DNA from: Candidatus Zixiibacteriota bacterium
GTDB lineage: Bacteria > Zixibacteria > MSB-5A5 > GN15 > FEB-12
DNA length: 7,828 bases
Assembly (NCBI GenBank): GCA_003641415.1
Contig: QNAG01000122.1
Coordinates: 1 to 7,828, forward strand
Direction of reading: 5' to 3'
Every line of letters begins with the position of its first letter. Within the stretch, counting starts at the first letter, position 1. This document shows, piece after piece, positions 7,069-7,828 of the stretch. The translations under genes and the position numbers were made by a program. The notes under the pieces were generated by a model that saw only the letters and a program-made list of their open reading frames with translations, was not told where the DNA came from and made no database searches.

Positions 7069-7124
7069 TCATATATGATCATCAGTCATATATGACTATC
7101 GGTCATACATGACCTCAAGTCAAG
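7069..7124. promoter_or_regulatory. Tandem 17-bp operator array, likely bound by the adjacent TetR repressor
   Basis: Palindromic cores recur every 17 bp: TCATATATGA at 7069-7078, TCATATATGA at 7086-7095 (as GTCATATATGAC at 7085-7096) and TCATACATGA at 7103-7112 (as GTCATACATGAC at 7102-7113). A fourth half-site, GTCAAG, sits in register at 7119-7124. The first two cores are perfect palindromes; the third has one change. Position immediately before a TetR-type gene, and overlap with the promoter boxes, make this the predicted operator. Binding by this protein is inferred. Confidence 0.8.
7095..7123 (-). promoter_or_regulatory. Sigma70-like promoter of repressor-exporter operon
   Basis: On the minus strand TTGACT (7118-7123) and GATAGT (7095-7100) are separated by exactly 17 bases. 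They match the -35 and -10 consensus at 5 and 4 positions of six. Transcription would start near 7088 and give a leader of about 30 bases before the ATG at 7055. One palindrome fills the spacer and another overlaps the end of the -10 box and the start site, so repressor binding should block RNA polymerase directly. Confidence 0.65.
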
Positions 7125-7219
7125 TATATTTCTGAGTTATTTTGGATGTAGTATGTTTTCTTTCAAAAGGAGATTAGGGTCTGATACCAACATAGCAGAT
7201 AGTAAGGCCCAAAAACGTT

Positions 7220-7237
7220 CACAATTTGGTCACAATG
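7220..7237. repeat. Imperfect direct repeat, copy 1 (CACAATTTGRTCACARTG)
   Basis: This 18-bp copy matches the copy at 7411-7428 at 16 positions. Each copy itself contains CACAATTTG and TCACARTG, i.e. a repeated TCACAAT-like half-unit. Function is unknown; recombination or protein-binding site are both possible. Confidence 0.55.
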
Positions 7238-7410
7238 CGGTGTAAACCTTTGTCCCACAACGCGAGTATGGGGTTCGCTCCCACCTTCAATTGTTTTAAT
7301 TCGTTACAAATCAATAAGTTACAGCGACACATAAGCCGGATGATTTGCCTATGCCACCGTCACTTTGCTATAACTATGAATATCATGCAATAACTTACGA
7401 CGGCTGTGGA

Positions 7411-7428
7411 CACAATTTGATCACAGTG
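7411..7428. repeat. Imperfect direct repeat, copy 2 (CACAATTTGRTCACARTG)
   Basis: This copy differs from the copy at 7220-7237 only at two purine positions (G/A and A/G). It contains TGATCA at its centre and lies 12 bases after a CAATAACTTAC box. No gene is adjacent on either side. Confidence 0.55.
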
Positions 7429-7563
7429 AAATCCTCGTCAGATGATTCTACTCTCAAGCCTGTTGGACGGAACCAAGGGGATTATGATGTACTCAGTTAG
7501 TATCTTCCTTCGATCTGTTTATCTCTGTATCTGCACGTTTCTCACGATGATGCCTGTGACCTT

Positions 7564-7828
7564 TCAGCTTAATGATACGTCTGGCCAACTCAGTCTGGTT
7601 TTGATCACTCGAGTCGTCCGCGTGGTGGAACGATTGTCTGCGTAGTCATCGACAAGGCCAACTACAGTGATCCGTTTTGAAAAGATTTTGTCGAGCAGTG
7701 CCCTTGTTTGACGCATATTGTGGATATCATCGGGGTGTTGATAATCCAAGAATGCTTGAAGCGTATCCAGGTTTAGTCTCAACTCTGAATCAAAAGCGGA
7801 CACTCGCTGGGTGCGCTCCTCAATTTCA
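7564..7828 (-). CDS. Partial open frame at window edge, hypothetical protein C-terminus
   Basis: The minus-strand frame is open from the window edge to a stop at 7564-7566, so the beginning may lie outside the window. The visible part starts EIEERTQRVSAFDSELRLN and continues LDTLQAFLDYQHPDDIHNMRQ, then TRALLDKIFSKRITVVGLVDD. A polar tail rich in Thr, Arg and Ser follows. The first 50 residues look helical, possibly a coiled coil. I do not recognise a family. A GTG at 7801-7803 could serve as start, giving 79 residues, but no good ribosome site supports it. It is separated from the exporter operon by more than 400 bases. It could be the C-terminus of a larger protein or a degraded gene. Confidence 0.35.
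   Translation of the reverse strand, partial: EIEERTQRVSAFDSELRLNLDTLQAFLDYQHPDDIHNMRQTRALLDKIFSKRITVVGLVDDYADNRSTTRTTRVIKTRLSWPDVSLS

Larger units (their letters stand above)
7125..7563. other. Non-coding stretch with short imperfect repeats
   Basis: I find no convincing gene in these 439 bases; the minus-strand frame I followed is broken by stops. Two repeat pairs are visible. CACAATTTGGTCACAATG (7220-7237) and CACAATTTGATCACAGTG (7411-7428) match at 16 of 18 positions. CAATAAGTTAC (7312-7322) and CAATAACTTAC (7388-7398) match at 10 of 11. A small hairpin TGGGG/TCCCA with loop TTCGC lies at 7269-7283. The promoter for the repressor occupies the left edge. The rest could be a degraded mobile-element end or the leader between diverging or consecutive units. 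Confidence 0.5.

Noticed and set aside
7069..7124. CRISPR-like or replication-iteron reading of the 17-bp repeats
   Set aside because: Units are contiguous with no unique spacers, only three to four copies exist, no cas or rep gene is nearby, and the repeats sit exactly on a promoter before a TetR gene. An operator array explains them better.
7269..7283. tRNA T-arm-like hairpin (TGGGG TTCGC TCCCA)
   Set aside because: The segment lacks the conserved A of the T-loop when aligned as a T-arm, the stem then mispairs, and no anticodon, D-arm or acceptor stem can be built around it. It is at most a weak att-site hint.

Overview
The window most likely comes from a Gram-negative bacterium, because it encodes a TolC-type outer-membrane factor with a signal peptide next to a periplasmic adaptor. 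I cannot place it more precisely. A phylum in the Bacteroidota/Chlorobi neighbourhood or a candidate phylum would fit, but that is only an impression. All convincing genes lie on the minus strand, so the window is best read from right to left.

Right end (about 7564-7828): a small open frame that runs off the window edge, of unknown function. About 440 bases without a convincing gene follow (7125-7563). They hold two pairs of short imperfect direct repeats.

Centre (7124 down to 1530): one compact five-gene unit. A TetR/AcrR-type repressor is followed by a TolC-family outer-membrane channel, a HlyD/YbhG-type periplasmic adaptor and two paralogous ABC-2 type permeases. Gaps are 4, 5 and 46 bases, and the last two genes overlap by 4. 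Upstream of the repressor is a tandem array of about 17-bp units, three of them carrying palindromic TCATATATGA-like cores. The array is interleaved with a sigma70-like promoter (TTGACT, 17 bases, GATAGT), so the repressor probably controls itself and the whole exporter. The likely product is a three-layer efflux pump of the YbhGFSR/YhiI-RbbA-YhhJ kind. No ATP-binding subunit is encoded in the window, which is the main oddity of the operon.

Left part (1529 down to 1): base composition drops sharply to AT-rich. An intergenic stretch with runs of C or G (1297-1529) leads into two small, tightly spaced genes. One has a Cys-Cys-Cys-His cluster of the kind seen in proteins of phages and mobile elements; the other I do not recognise. 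Left of them, a truncated and frameshifted IS3-family transposase runs to the window edge. This part looks like an accessory island abutting the distal end of the exporter operon.

Best leads: the 17-bp operator array overlapping the promoter, the exporter without an ATPase, and short sequence boxes shared by the two non-coding stretches that bracket the operon.
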